Shown here piece by piece: positions 48,272-57,281 of a stretch of 60,433 nucleotides of DNA. Location of the stretch: contig JAPORY010000059.1 of NCBI GenBank assembly GCA_026709985.1, positions 1-60,433 of the forward strand, given 5' to 3'. Positions within the stretch are counted from its first letter, which is position 1, and each line of letters begins with the position of its first letter. The position numbers and the translations under genes were made by a program. This stretch comes from Aestuariivita sp. (GTDB taxonomy: Bacteria; Pseudomonadota; Alphaproteobacteria; Rhodobacterales; Rhodobacteraceae). The notes beneath the pieces were generated by a model. That model ran no database searches. It was not told the DNA's origin and saw only the letters and a program-made list of their open reading frames with translations.

Positions 48272-49902
48272 ACCGCCTGTATTACGGCGACTGCCTGACA
48301 ATCATGCAGGAAATGCCGCTTGGAAGCGTTGACCTGATCTATCTTGACCCGCCTTTCAATTCGCAACGCGACTACAATGGGATCTACAAGACTGAAACGG
48401 GAAAGCCGCTGCCAGACCAAATTGACGCATTCTGCGACGCGTGGACAATCGACACGGAAACCGAACGGGCAATCAGGCACATGCCCATTCTCATGCGCGA
48501 GGCCGGATTTGACGATGAGGTTGCCGAGTTCTGGCGCATATGGCTGAACGCTTTGCGCAAGACTAACCCGAAGATTCTGGCCTATCTGACCTACATGACG
48601 CAACGGCTCCTGCCGATGCGCGGAGTTCTCAAACCGACCGGTTCCATCTGGCTTCACTGCGACGACGAGGCCGTGCACTACATCAAGGTGATGATGGACG
48701 GCATTTTCGGGCACGCCAATTTCCGTGACGAGGTTGTCTGGCAAAGAGCTGCGGGACGTGCCAAGGGAAGCCAGCATGAGGCGCGAACCTTTGGGCGGGA
48801 TGTCGATTACATCCTGCATTATTCACGGGGCAGGGAATACACGCACCACGGAATCAAATTGAAACTGTCTGATGAGGAAATGACCGAAAAGTTTACGCAT
48901 GTGGACGAGCATGGCCGCCGCTACAACACGGATGTTCCCATTTTCCGACAGCCTTCCATGGGGGCGAGGCCAAACCTTTGCTACACCTACAAGGGAGTCA
49001 CAAACCCGCATCCTTCAGGCTGGCGCGTTAGCCGCGAACGGCTTGAAAAAATGGATGCCAACGGGGAAATCATATGGCGGGGAGGAAAACGGCCTCTTCG
49101 CAAAAGCTTTGCCGGAAACTACGCCGGAAAGCCGCTTGGAAACCTTTGGACAGACATTCCGAACGTGACGGGAAAGGGGGAGCGCATGGGCTATGACACC
49201 CAAAAGCCTGTTGCGCTTCTAAAGCGCATCATATCCGCCAGTTCCAACCTAGGCGACGTTGTGTTTGATCCTTTCTGCGGTTGCGCCACCACGGTTGAGG
49301 CCGCGCACAGGCTGGGCCGCAGGTGGATCGGGGTCGACATAGCCATTCATGCCGTCAAGCGGGTCGCCAGCGTCCGGCTGCGGGATCGTCTCGGGTTAGT
49401 GGAAGGCGTGGATTTCGAGATTGAGGGAGTTCCGCGCAACCTAGAGGGCGCGCGCGACCTGTGGGAGCGGGACAAGTATCACTTCCAGAAATGGGCAGTG
49501 GAACAGGTTGACGGGTTTGTCACAACGAAGAAAGGCAGCGACGGCGGAATTGACGGCCGCTTGTATTTTGACCTTCCGGGCGAGCACAACCTGCAAAGCA
49601 TGGTAATCGAGGTCAAGGGCGGCGCGAACGTTGGCATTGGCGTTGTCCGCGACCTTCGCGGCGTGCTTGAGCGCGAAACGGCGCAGATAGCCGGGCTGAT
49701 CGTCATGGATGATCTTGGGGACCGGAAGACTCGCAACTTTGCGGCGGAGATGGCGCGGGCCGGGGATCTGGACGTGCATGGCGTCCAGTATGCGCGGATA
49801 CAGATGCTGACGGTTCAGGACATCCTAGATGGCGCGCGGTTCAAGACGCCCTCGGTGGCGCGGGGGAAGGGCTTGGCCGAACCGAAATTGCCGTTGGGAT
49901 GA
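48268..49902 (+). CDS. DNA methyltransferase fused to a PD-(D/E)xK endonuclease
   Basis: A 544-residue protein starting at ATG 48268 (ATGA overlap with the transposase stop). It is a beta-class N4/N6 methyltransferase: the catalytic motif DPPF is at residues 27-30 near the N-terminus and the AdoMet motif FDPFCGCATT at 333-342, that order being diagnostic. Downstream, residues 400-500 resemble an Mrr-like nuclease: WERDKYHFQKWAVEQV, then GSDGGIDGRLYF with Asp429 and VIEVKGG with Glu448-x-Lys450. A single chain therefore holds modification and restriction functions. It is the passenger of the IS1595-type element, with compatible but different job: likely host-addictive or anti-phage. Specificity unknown. 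Confidence 0.9.
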   Translation: MNRLYYGDCLTIMQEMPLGSVDLIYLDPPFNSQRDYNGIYKTETGKPLPDQIDAFCDAWTIDTETERAIRHMPILMREAGFDDEVAEFWRIWLNALRKTNPKILAYLTYMTQRLLPMRGVLKPTGSIWLHCDDEAVHYIKVMMDGIFGHANFRDEVVWQRAAGRAKGSQHEARTFGRDVDYILHYSRGREYTHHGIKLKLSDEEMTEKFTHVDEHGRRYNTDVPIFRQPSMGARPNLCYTYKGVTNPHPSGWRVSRERLEKMDANGEIIWRGGKRPLRKSFAGNYAGKPLGNLWTDIPNVTGKGERMGYDTQKPVALLKRIISASSNLGDVVFDPFCGCATTVEAAHRLGRRWIGVDIAIHAVKRVASVRLRDRLGLVEGVDFEIEGVPRNLEGARDLWERDKYHFQKWAVEQVDGFVTTKKGSDGGIDGRLYFDLPGEHNLQSMVIEVKGGANVGIGVVRDLRGVLERETAQIAGLIVMDDLGDRKTRNFAAEMARAGDLDVHGVQYARIQMLTVQDILDGARFKTPSVARGKGLAEPKLPLG

Positions 49903-49937
49903 CGATTTTGCTTGACAGGATTCCGGGCCGGGGCCAT

Positions 49938-49957
49938 AAGCCCATAACTGCTAATCG
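49938..49957 (-). repeat. right terminal inverted repeat of the IS1595-type element
   Basis: AAGCCCATAACTGCTAATCG, the exact reverse complement of the left repeat. It starts 35 bases after the passenger gene stop. Confidence 0.9.
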
Positions 49958-50140
49958 CAACTATGAATCCGTCTTGGTCCGAGATTACGGTCGTGACTTT
50001 GATAAACCGAATATCGGCGAGGCGCTGTTGTCTAAATTGGACAAAAGACCTATGTTCTGTAGTGCGTGAAAAACTCCGTTAACAACTTGCGCCCCGATTA
50101 GCGTTTTACACATGTTGAGTGAACAAAGGTCAATCATCGC

Positions 50141-50596
50141 ATGAAGTACATCGTTTATGTCAGCCAAGCTTATCGGCCCATGAGTGCAGACGAGCTTTCT
50201 TCGCTGCTCAAGCACAGTCGTGGGCGCAATTTGGACGACGAAATCAGTGGCTTGCTGATCTATCGATTCAATAGAGACTACGGTCGCGGCAATTTCGTCC
50301 AAGTCTTAGAAGGTCCAACAAGCAAAATCGACGATGTGTGGCAACGAATCTCGAGTGACCCCCGCCACCATACAATTGTTATGGTCGAAGAATGCCCGAT
50401 TGAACAACGCATGTTTAAGGATTGGTCCATGGGATTTAAGAACGTCACCGCTGCGGATCTTGAAGGTATTGCTGGCTTTTCAGACTTGGGAAGCGATCAG
50501 TTCTGGAAAGAGGTTTCGCCGACATCAGCGGCGGGAGCGCTTGAACTCTTGCGGAGTTTTTATGACGCTGGTTGTCACTATTCGGATATAGCATAA
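50141..50596 (+). CDS. BLUF-domain blue-light photoreceptor
   Basis: A 151-residue short BLUF protein that would bind FAD and sense blue light. The key residues are in place: Tyr6 in YIVYVSQ, Asn30 in RGRN before the ISGLLIY strand, Gln54 in FVQVLEGP, and Trp95 with Met97 in KDWSMGF. The usual ARDGITG loop is LDDEISG here, a minor variant. There is no fused output domain; residues 100-151 form only a short C-terminal helix pair, so it probably works through a partner protein. It sits 1.6 kb before the bacteriochlorophyll operon, which suggests, but does not prove, a role in light control of pigment genes. Confidence 0.92.
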   Translation: MKYIVYVSQAYRPMSADELSSLLKHSRGRNLDDEISGLLIYRFNRDYGRGNFVQVLEGPTSKIDDVWQRISSDPRHHTIVMVEECPIEQRMFKDWSMGFKNVTAADLEGIAGFSDLGSDQFWKEVSPTSAAGALELLRSFYDAGCHYSDIA

Positions 50597-50834
50597 CCAC
50601 GTCATCTCCTTTGAGACACGATTGATCGGCTTAACCTTCCATCTTGACCCTGGGAAAAAATGAAGTCCTTCAGAATTTGAGCTCAAAATTGAGTCAGTTA
50701 TGGAATTCTTAGCCGTCATGCTCCAACTCGCTCCGATTTAGGAATGCCAGCAAAATATGACGACCCCGTAGATAATTTTTGTGGATTAAGTCGTTAATTA
50801 CGCAAAACCGATTTTTTACATTAATTCCAATTAA

Positions 50835-51567
50835 CTATGGTCTTTGGTAGGGCGAGTCCGGACAGTAGTTCGTGGAATCGGTGCGCCACTTGAGGGCGGT
50901 CGTGGCGTAGGATTCGGTCTCGCCACTGGCGATTCCTTGCTGAACGATCGTGCTCTTTGTCGTACAGGTGCAGGTCCGTCCGTTTCTGATCCGATAGACT
51001 TTACCCTGATTTTGGGGAAGAAAATTGGGGTTGTGGCAATAATCTTCGTCAGTAATCGCGTAACGCGCTCTACTCGACGCAAAATCTATCGAAAAGCCAC
51101 TGACTCTTATCAGTTGAATTTCGATAACAGAATAGTATTGACCTGAAGTACCCTCTCCTCTACTGCCGTCAATGCGGTTATCCGCCCAGCATAAACCCGG
51201 TAAATACACTTCCGTGCCAGAACCGGTGGTCATACCGGTTATCACATTTCCCGTCAATTCTGAAAGATTATTTCCCTGGGCCAGCCAAGCTTGGACGCCA
51301 TGATTGCGGAAGACGTCATGCCCTTCCACAGTGCGCACCAGATACTGGACTTCCGTTCCCGTTGGGATGTTTGCACTGGAGATGAGTTCGAGATGCCCGG
51401 GGCTTTCAGTCATGCATTTGTTACGCTCAAATGTGTTGGAATTACCAAAATCATTCTCTTTAAACCCGATCGTCTGGGCACTGGCGAGAGTGGCGATAAG
51501 TGTTGCCACCAGTGCGGCGACGAGGGTCGCTAGAATTTTAGGGGGGGGGGGGGGTAAATCGATTCAT
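50835..51567 (-). CDS. secreted protein of unknown function, reading frame controlled by a poly-G/C tract
   Basis: The open frame ending at 50835 encodes a mature region beginning QTIGFKENDFGNSN with Cys scattered along it (NKCMTE, GLCWADN, EDYCHNPN, TCTCTT, NYCPDS); no family is recognised. A GTG at 51509 gives 224 residues but only part of a signal peptide. Upstream in the same frame the sequence KILATLVAALVATLIATLAS completes a good signal peptide, and the only ATG that could serve is at 51567 (MNRFT then prolines). It is separated by a run of 14 C (minus strand). With 14 it is out of frame and meets TAA; with 13 or 16 it would be in frame. The gap 50597-50834 shows nothing. Confidence 0.7.
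51541..51554. repeat. homopolymer run of 14 G
   Basis: Fourteen consecutive G on the plus strand (C on the coding minus strand) between the ATG at 51567 and the signal-peptide core of the secreted protein. Its length decides whether the ATG is in frame. It is the only run of this length in the window. Confidence 0.97.
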
Positions 51568-52243
51568 GGTAAGTTTCTTTCGGTCTTATAGCAACACGGG
51601 ATTGGGTAAGGCGAAAATAATAGGTTGTCAACACGCAACTGTGAACTGTGAGCTTATTTTAAACTATGTGGAATTAAACACAAGATCTATATTTGATAAA
51701 GACTAAGACTTTTTCAAGTTCGAGTTAGACAGCTACTGTCTAAAAATTCGATTTATGAGTAGGAGAACCGTTAGAATGTACCATTACCATGTAGGATACG
51801 ATCTCGAATGTTCGGGACCAGTGCCGTATACTTTAATAGAGAAAATAAAATCAGGTCCTTGAGTATAAACGAAACAAAAAAGGGCAGTCTTCGGATCGCC
51901 TTTTACTTCTATCTTCTCTGACGCTAGATTATCGGAAAATCCGTTCGCGTAATTAACGACTTAATCCACTAATTTTTTGCCACCCATTCCGACGAGCAAA
52001 AACACCTTATGAGGTTGCAACAGGGGTCGTCTAACGACGAACGCTCGCGTGTGCGCTCGCACGGGCAACACGAGACCACACGATGCCGACAAAATACGAC
52101 AGGAATAGCGTGGGGTTTCCTGTTCTTGGGACAACATTGTTGCGTCACACTGTCCTGTCTTGCTATTGTGTTGCAGGTTAGCGCAGATTGACGAACGTTC
52201 CTGTCCAGAAAAGCAATCACGCTCAGCATCTAAAGATGGATCC
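51568..52243. other. 676-bp intergenic region upstream of bchG
   Basis: Divergent promoters for the secreted protein and the bacteriochlorophyll operon must lie here. I searched 52120-52243 by eye for the PpsR/CrtJ palindrome TGT-N12-ACA and found no match. A weak hairpin candidate lies near 51876-51900 (AAAAGG paired with CCTTTT). No gene supported; the plus-strand frame before ATG 52244 extends upstream but lacks family features. Confidence 0.45.
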
Positions 52244-53155
52244 ATGAATACCAGCAAACCGGCTCAGTATGCACCGTTTCCTGAACTAGGAGCGTTACTC
52301 CAGCTTATCAAACCGATCACTTGGTTCCCACCAATGTGGGCATATCTCTGTGGTGTGGTTGCCTCAGGAGCATCGCCTTTCAGTAACTGGCCACTCATTC
52401 TTCTTGGTATCGTTCTTGCCGGTCCAATTGTCTGCGGCATGAGCCAAGCGGCAAACGACTGGTGTGATCGACATGTGGACAAAATAAACGAGCCAAACCG
52501 TCCGATACCATCAGGCCGAGTACCGGGTCGCTGGGGGCTATGGATCGCTCTAATGATGTCGCTACTATCACTGTTGGTTGGTTGGCAGCTGGGGCCCTGG
52601 GGATTCGGCGCCACCGTCTTCGCTGTGCTCGCGGCCTGGGCATACTCGGCTGAGCCTATCCGACTGAAAAGATCGGGTTGGTGGGGGCCCGGCCTCGTGG
52701 GATTTAGCTATGAGAGCCTTCCTTGGTTCACGGGCGCAGCCGTGATGAGTGACGATGCCCCGTCTGCACCAATTATCCTCGTCGCCATTCTATATGGGCT
52801 CGGTGCTCACGGAATCATGACCCTCAATGACTTTAAGGCGTTAGAAGGTGACCGCGTTATGCAGGTTCGGTCGCTACCGGTTGCGCTCGGCCCCGAACTT
52901 GCCGCTCGGATCGCCTGTGTGATTATGCTTCTGCCGCAAATCATCATTCTCGGATTGCTGGTACACTGGCAAACCAATCTATTTGCCATCGGGCTGCTAG
53001 TTGTCATCATCCTGCAAATTTTTGCAATGGTGGTCCTGTTGAAAGACCCGGCCGGCAAGGCCCCTTGGTACAATGGAACTGGCGTCTTGCTTTACGTCCT
53101 CGGAATGATGCTTGTCGCAATTTCCTTGCAAGATATTCCCGTGTTTTGGCCATGA
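52244..53155 (+). CDS. bchG: bacteriochlorophyll / chlorophyll synthase (polyprenyltransferase)
   Basis: BchG esterifies bacteriochlorophyllide with geranylgeranyl or phytyl diphosphate, a late step at the membrane. The 303-residue UbiA-family protein has about nine hydrophobic helices and the prenyl diphosphate binding motif NDWCDRHVDKINEPNRPIPS with the Asp-rich DRxxD. The second site is GIMTLNDFKALEGDR. The ATG at 52244 gives the expected N-terminus. Its stop overlaps the next gene's ATG. First gene of an operon bchG-bch2-bchP-idi, matching the arrangement in Rhodobacter photosynthesis clusters. Confidence 0.95.
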   Translation: MNTSKPAQYAPFPELGALLQLIKPITWFPPMWAYLCGVVASGASPFSNWPLILLGIVLAGPIVCGMSQAANDWCDRHVDKINEPNRPIPSGRVPGRWGLWIALMMSLLSLLVGWQLGPWGFGATVFAVLAAWAYSAEPIRLKRSGWWGPGLVGFSYESLPWFTGAAVMSDDAPSAPIILVAILYGLGAHGIMTLNDFKALEGDRVMQVRSLPVALGPELAARIACVIMLLPQIIILGLLVHWQTNLFAIGLLVVIILQIFAMVVLLKDPAGKAPWYNGTGVLLYVLGMMLVAISLQDIPVFWP

Positions 53156-54441
53156 GAACGCTAACTTGGCTGGATATCGTGCGGTTGGGTTGTGTGCAAA
53201 TGTGCCTCGGCTCAATTGTGGTCCTGACAACGTCAACGCTGAACCGCCTGATGGTGGTGGAACTCGCTTTGCCGGCAGCACTGCCCGGATTCCTAGTAGC
53301 CCTGCATTACGGCATTCAGGTTACACGACCAAATTGGGGATTTCGATCAGACACCCGTGGGAACCGAACCGCTTTCATTATCGGTGGGATGGTAGCACTT
53401 GCGCTTGGCGCTTTGGTTGCAACGGCGGCCCTCGGATTGTTTGAGTCATCTCTCGGGCTTGGTTTGACGATATCCATCGTCGCCTATAGCTTAATTGGTC
53501 TCGGCGTCGGCGCTTCTGGAACCTCGCTACTGGCCCTGCTCGCCACAGCGACTGAACCAGCGCGACGAGCGGCCGCGGCTACCATTACATGGTTAATGAT
53601 GATTGCTGGTATTGCGATCACCGCCATCCTTGTCGGTTGGATGCTTGAGCCCTACTCACACGGATTACTCGTTAGTATTGTGGCAGTCGTCACTCTCGCC
53701 GCCTCGGCGTTAACCATTGTTGCTGTCTGGGGAATTGAACGACGCGTTGACATCCTATCCCACTCGGAGAGCACGCCCTTCTGGCACGGGTTTCGCGAAA
53801 TCTGGTCAGAGCGACAAGCCCGTAACTTCACTGCCTTCGTATTCTTATCAATGACCGCGTATTTCATGCAGGAACTCATTCTAGAACCCTATTCGGGATT
53901 AGTGTTCGGGTTCTCGCCGGGACAATCCACCTCTTTGGCTGGCGCCCAGAATGGCGGGGTATTTTTTGGCATGGTGCTGGTTGGCGTCGCTGCCACTGGG
54001 CTGCGCCTTGGCTCTCTCAGGTCTTGGGTAATTGCGGGTTGTATCGGTTCAGCACTTATGTTGACAATCATCTCCGTTCTGGGACAACTTGGGCCAGATA
54101 TGCCCCTCGTAGCGGCCGTTGTTGGTCTTGGTGCCTTTAACGGCATGTTTGCCGTAGCTGCGATCGGCTCAATGATGGCCTTGGCCGGCGATGGGCGTAA
54201 GGCGAGAGAGGGAACTCGAATGGGACTGTGGGGGGCTGCGCAGGCGATTGCGGCTGGTTTTGGTGGTCTGGCCGGCGCTGCGAGTGTTGATCTTTTTCGA
54301 CCGCTTCTCGGCAGTGATGCCGATGCTTTTGGCACCGTTTTTCTAATTGAGGCGGGCCTCTTTGTCCTCTCGGCGGTGCTCGCTTATCACATTATGGGGC
54401 GAGAATTGACCCGTCGCCCAGATTTAGTTCCGGGAGAGTGA
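53152..54441 (+). CDS. bch2: PucC/BCH2-family transporter-like protein
   Basis: A 429-residue twelve-helix MFS protein of the PucC/BCH2 group, once named 'bacteriochlorophyll synthase 44.5 kDa chain' and now linked to delivering pigment or assembling light-harvesting complexes. Characteristic blocks are HYGIQVTRPNWGFRSDTRGN, ALLATATEPARRAAAATITW and LEPYSGLVFGFSPGQSTSLA. It begins at the ATG overlapping the bchG stop and lies two bases from bchP; in Rhodobacter sphaeroides the gene between bchG and bchP (orf427) is of the same family. Confidence 0.93.
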   Translation: MRTLTWLDIVRLGCVQMCLGSIVVLTTSTLNRLMVVELALPAALPGFLVALHYGIQVTRPNWGFRSDTRGNRTAFIIGGMVALALGALVATAALGLFESSLGLGLTISIVAYSLIGLGVGASGTSLLALLATATEPARRAAAATITWLMMIAGIAITAILVGWMLEPYSHGLLVSIVAVVTLAASALTIVAVWGIERRVDILSHSESTPFWHGFREIWSERQARNFTAFVFLSMTAYFMQELILEPYSGLVFGFSPGQSTSLAGAQNGGVFFGMVLVGVAATGLRLGSLRSWVIAGCIGSALMLTIISVLGQLGPDMPLVAAVVGLGAFNGMFAVAAIGSMMALAGDGRKAREGTRMGLWGAAQAIAAGFGGLAGAASVDLFRPLLGSDADAFGTVFLIEAGLFVLSAVLAYHIMGRELTRRPDLVPGE

Positions 54442-54442
54442 C

Positions 54443-55624
54443 ATGGTATACGACGTGGTTGTGGTCGGCGGCGGGCCCTGCGGGGCAACGGCGGCGAACG
54501 ATCTTGCAAGGGCCGGATATCACGTTGCTCTATTGGATCGCGAGGGACGGATAAAGCCCTGTGGCGGTGCCATACCGCCCCGACTTATGCAAGATTTTGA
54601 CATTGGTTCCGAGGAACTAATCGCCAAGGTGCAAACGGCACGGATGATTTCGCCCACCGGCCGCCGGGTTGATATTCCTATCGAAAATGGCTTTGTTGGG
54701 ATGGTGGATCGCAAGGATTTTGATCCCTATCTCCGCCGCCGCGCAACCGCGACCGGCGCTGATTATCGTGTCGGAACTTTTTTAGCGATTTCTCGTGATT
54801 CCGATCAAAAACACGTCGTGTATCGGGATAAGGCCAGTGGTCAAGAAACCCGAATACCCTTCCGCTTGGTTATCGGAGCAGATGGTGCTCGATCACGGGT
54901 CGGGAAAACCGAGATTGCGGGATGGGACAAAATACCTTATGTGCTCGCATATCATGAGATAATCTCGGCACCGCTCAAGAGCGAGTTCTATGATCCTGAG
55001 CGTTGCGACGTCGTCTATGACGGTGCAATTTCTCCAGACTTTTATGGCTGGGTATTTCCGCACGGTAAGTCCGCGAGTGTCGGGATGGGAACTGGTAATT
55101 CATCTGTGGACCTCAAAAAGGCTACTGCTGCTCTGCGCGAAGCTTGCGGGTTGTCTGAATGTGAGACGCTGCGCAAGGAAGGGGCACCGATCCCTCTCTA
55201 TCCTTTGCCCCGCTGGGATAATGGCTCTGATGTCTTGGTAGCCGGTGACGCCGCAGGGGTTGTTGCGCCGTCTTCGGGTGAAGGGATTTATTATGCTATG
55301 TTTGCCGGACGCGTTTCGGCGCAAGCGTGTGTGGCAACGCTTAAGTCGGGACGGGTGAGAGAACTAAAGGGCGCACGCAAGGCATTCATGCGCGAACATA
55401 AGACTGTTTTTCGCGTGCTGCAATCGATGCAAAATGCCTATTATCGCTCTGATCAGCGACGAGAACGGTTTGTATCTCTTTGTCACGATACTGACGTTCA
55501 GCGCCTAACTTTCGAAGCCTACATGAATAAGAAGTTAGTCAAGTCTGGGCTAATGCCACACATCAAGATTGCGGCAAAAAACTTTGCGCATCTGACTGGG
55601 CTCGTCAGGCCCGAATATACATGA
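54443..55624 (+). CDS. bchP: geranylgeranyl reductase (bacteriochlorophyll tail)
   Basis: BchP reduces the geranylgeranyl tail to phytyl in three steps using NADPH. The 393-residue flavoprotein has an N-terminal FAD motif VVVVGGGPCGATAANDLARAG, the RKDFDPYLRRRA segment, the GADGARSRVGK FAD-hydroxylase motif and the VAGDAAGVVAPSSGEGIYYAM block. It overlaps idi by four bases at the stop (ATGA). Together with dxs and ispA elsewhere it defines tail supply and saturation. Confidence 0.95.
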   Translation: MVYDVVVVGGGPCGATAANDLARAGYHVALLDREGRIKPCGGAIPPRLMQDFDIGSEELIAKVQTARMISPTGRRVDIPIENGFVGMVDRKDFDPYLRRRATATGADYRVGTFLAISRDSDQKHVVYRDKASGQETRIPFRLVIGADGARSRVGKTEIAGWDKIPYVLAYHEIISAPLKSEFYDPERCDVVYDGAISPDFYGWVFPHGKSASVGMGTGNSSVDLKKATAALREACGLSECETLRKEGAPIPLYPLPRWDNGSDVLVAGDAAGVVAPSSGEGIYYAMFAGRVSAQACVATLKSGRVRELKGARKAFMREHKTVFRVLQSMQNAYYRSDQRRERFVSLCHDTDVQRLTFEAYMNKKLVKSGLMPHIKIAAKNFAHLTGLVRPEYT

Positions 55625-56160
55625 CGACGATGATCCCGACCTGGGTAAACGGCAAGCTACAGCCAGTAGAAAAACTCAAGGCACATCGACGCGGCTTGCG
55701 GCATCAGGCGATCTCTGTTTTTGTTTTGCGAGGGGAGAAAATCTTGTTGCAACAGCGTGCCCTCGGCAAGTATCATACCCCCGGCCTTTGGGCGAACGCG
55801 TGTTGTACGCATCCGCACTGGGGCGAGGCATCAGAGGCCTGTGCCACTAGGCGGCTGCGAGAAGAGCTTGGGATATCTGGCCTCTCGCTTGCGCACCGAC
55901 ATAATTTGGAATATCGCGCAGATGTCGGCGGCGGTCTCATCGAACATGAGGTTGTTGATGTGTATGTCGCACATGCGGCGGACGGGATAGCCATGTCACC
56001 AAATCCTGAAGAAGTCATGAATACCGCCTGGATTAGCTATCATGATCTCATCGCGAAAATTGACGCCGACCCTGGAGATTATACCCCGTGGTTACAAATT
56101 TACATGAATGATTACGCGATGCACATATTTGGCTCAGAAATGGTAGCTGACGAAGCCTAA
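55621..56160 (+). CDS. idi: isopentenyl-diphosphate delta-isomerase, type 1
   Basis: Converts IPP to DMAPP, the starter for prenyl chains. The 179-residue protein has the catalytic Cys in the block GLWANACCTHPHWGE, metal-binding His residues nearby, and the Nudix-like block CATRRLREELGIS. The catalytic Glu region (MSPNPEEVMNTAWI) follows. It closes the bchG-bch2-bchP operon; in R. sphaeroides the corresponding position is orf176. Its presence in the pigment operon matches demand for tails. Confidence 0.95.
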   Translation: MTTMIPTWVNGKLQPVEKLKAHRRGLRHQAISVFVLRGEKILLQQRALGKYHTPGLWANACCTHPHWGEASEACATRRLREELGISGLSLAHRHNLEYRADVGGGLIEHEVVDVYVAHAADGIAMSPNPEEVMNTAWISYHDLIAKIDADPGDYTPWLQIYMNDYAMHIFGSEMVADEA

Positions 56161-56176
56161 GCATCTTCAGCTTCTG

Positions 56177-56653
56177 ATGAGGATCCCAGGCATTAGTTTG
56201 ACCTCGGCTTGTGATATCTTCGTTGAGATTGGTCCTGACCTCGACGGCTTTCCGTCTCCAGACAATCTGGCGGCTTGGGCGGGCTTATGTCCCGGCAATA
56301 ACGAGAGTGGCGGCAAGCGTCGTTCTGGCAAAACCCTCAGCGGGAATAAGTATCTCAAGATCGCCCTCGTTGCGTGTGACCATGGGGCCAGTCGCACCAA
56401 GGGATGTCAGTTCGAAGGCTATCATGGGTCACTGAACCTGCGGCGCAGTTATAAGAAAGCGACGGTCGCAACCGCCCACAAACGGCTGCGGGTGATCTAC
56501 TCGTGTCTGAAGACGCAAACGCCATACCGTGATCCCAACATCAATTATGACCAGTTGATAGTCGAAAGAAACGCACTGCGTTGGCTCAAGATGCTAGCCG
56601 AGTTCGGCTTCATCGCTGATACCGCGCAAGCGAAACCTGCGGGAGTTCAGTAA
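56177..56653 (+). pseudogene. IS110-family transposase C-terminal fragment
   Basis: The 158-codon frame covers only the C-terminal Transposase_20 domain of IS110/IS116/IS902 proteins: IPGISLTSACDIFVEIGPDL, FPSPDNLAAWAGLCPGNNES, GKRRSGKTLSGNKYLKIALV. The N-terminal DEDD catalytic domain is missing, since the segment starts directly after idi with no upstream coding part. The element inserted or decayed at the 3' edge of the pigment operon. It cannot be functional alone. Confidence 0.9.
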
Positions 56654-57281
56654 TGAATTAACGACGTCTATCATCCTATCCGCATCCTCATTCCGCGGCG
56701 ATGCAGCGGGTTTGACTGGGGTCTCATTCGGGGTGGCCAAAACCAGCAAAGCTCACGCTCTACACGGAATTTAAATAAGCCTTTTTGCTCGTATATGACC
56801 GCTGCCGGAGTAGGGTTGACGCTGCGAATTGATCACCTATCGCCAAAGCGGTCTGCAATTTCACATCAAAGCGGAAAATTACTGTTAAGCGGGAGAGGTG
56901 AAGTTGTAAATTTTTCTTCTAGTAAGTGTCTTGTCCAAGACGTTGTTTATGGCTAGAAGGCAACGGACTTTTTGACAGATTGAAATCCAATCTTCGCCTC
57001 TTCCTAACTTCCATTTGGTATCGTAGCCCGTTATCAGGGGTACACGAAGCCGCCTTCGTTCAATTTTCCGTTGCAGCTAATCTCAATTTCCCCTAGGGAT
57101 GATTTCAAGATTGAGAAAAGCAAGAGTATGAACAAACCTTTTCTGATCAGTTTATTTCGGCGATTGCCTATTGTAACTAGATATGGATGTTGTGCCCATT
57201 TAACCTAACGTCATACCCCTATTTGGTTACACGGAACCTTGGCACACTCATTATTGACAATTTACCTTATTGAAAAAGTAA
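56654..57281. other. 628-bp AT-rich gap before the defence-like pair
   Basis: No gene or RNA recognised. The AT content rises here and stays high through 59 kb, suggesting a horizontally acquired segment. A TTGACA hexamer is at 57254-57259 but the right spacing to a -10 box would reach the start codon, so its role is doubtful. Confidence 0.45.

Larger units (their letters stand above)
47325..49957 (+). mobile_element. IS1595-family element with a methyltransferase-endonuclease passenger gene
   Basis: Bounded by 20-bp identical inverted repeats (47325-47344 and 49938-49957). Inside are a transposase and, coupled to it by an ATGA overlap, a fused DNA methyltransferase-nuclease. The passenger lies wholly between the repeats. 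Base composition looks richer in G and C than the BLUF region to the right. I found no convincing 8-bp target duplication immediately outside the repeats; ATA-T-matching outside bases suggest the true ends may lie a few bases further out. IS1595-family members are known to carry passenger genes. Confidence 0.85.

Noticed and set aside
47203-49965. Ten-base match CGCAACTATG at 47203-47212 and 49956-49965 as a target-site duplication of the IS1595-type element
   Set aside because: The left copy is 110 bp away from the left inverted repeat and the right one overlaps the repeat end, so it cannot be a normal duplication; probably chance.
52120-52243. PpsR/CrtJ binding site (TGT-N12-ACA) before bchG
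   Set aside because: Every TGT in the interval was checked and none has ACA at the right distance.
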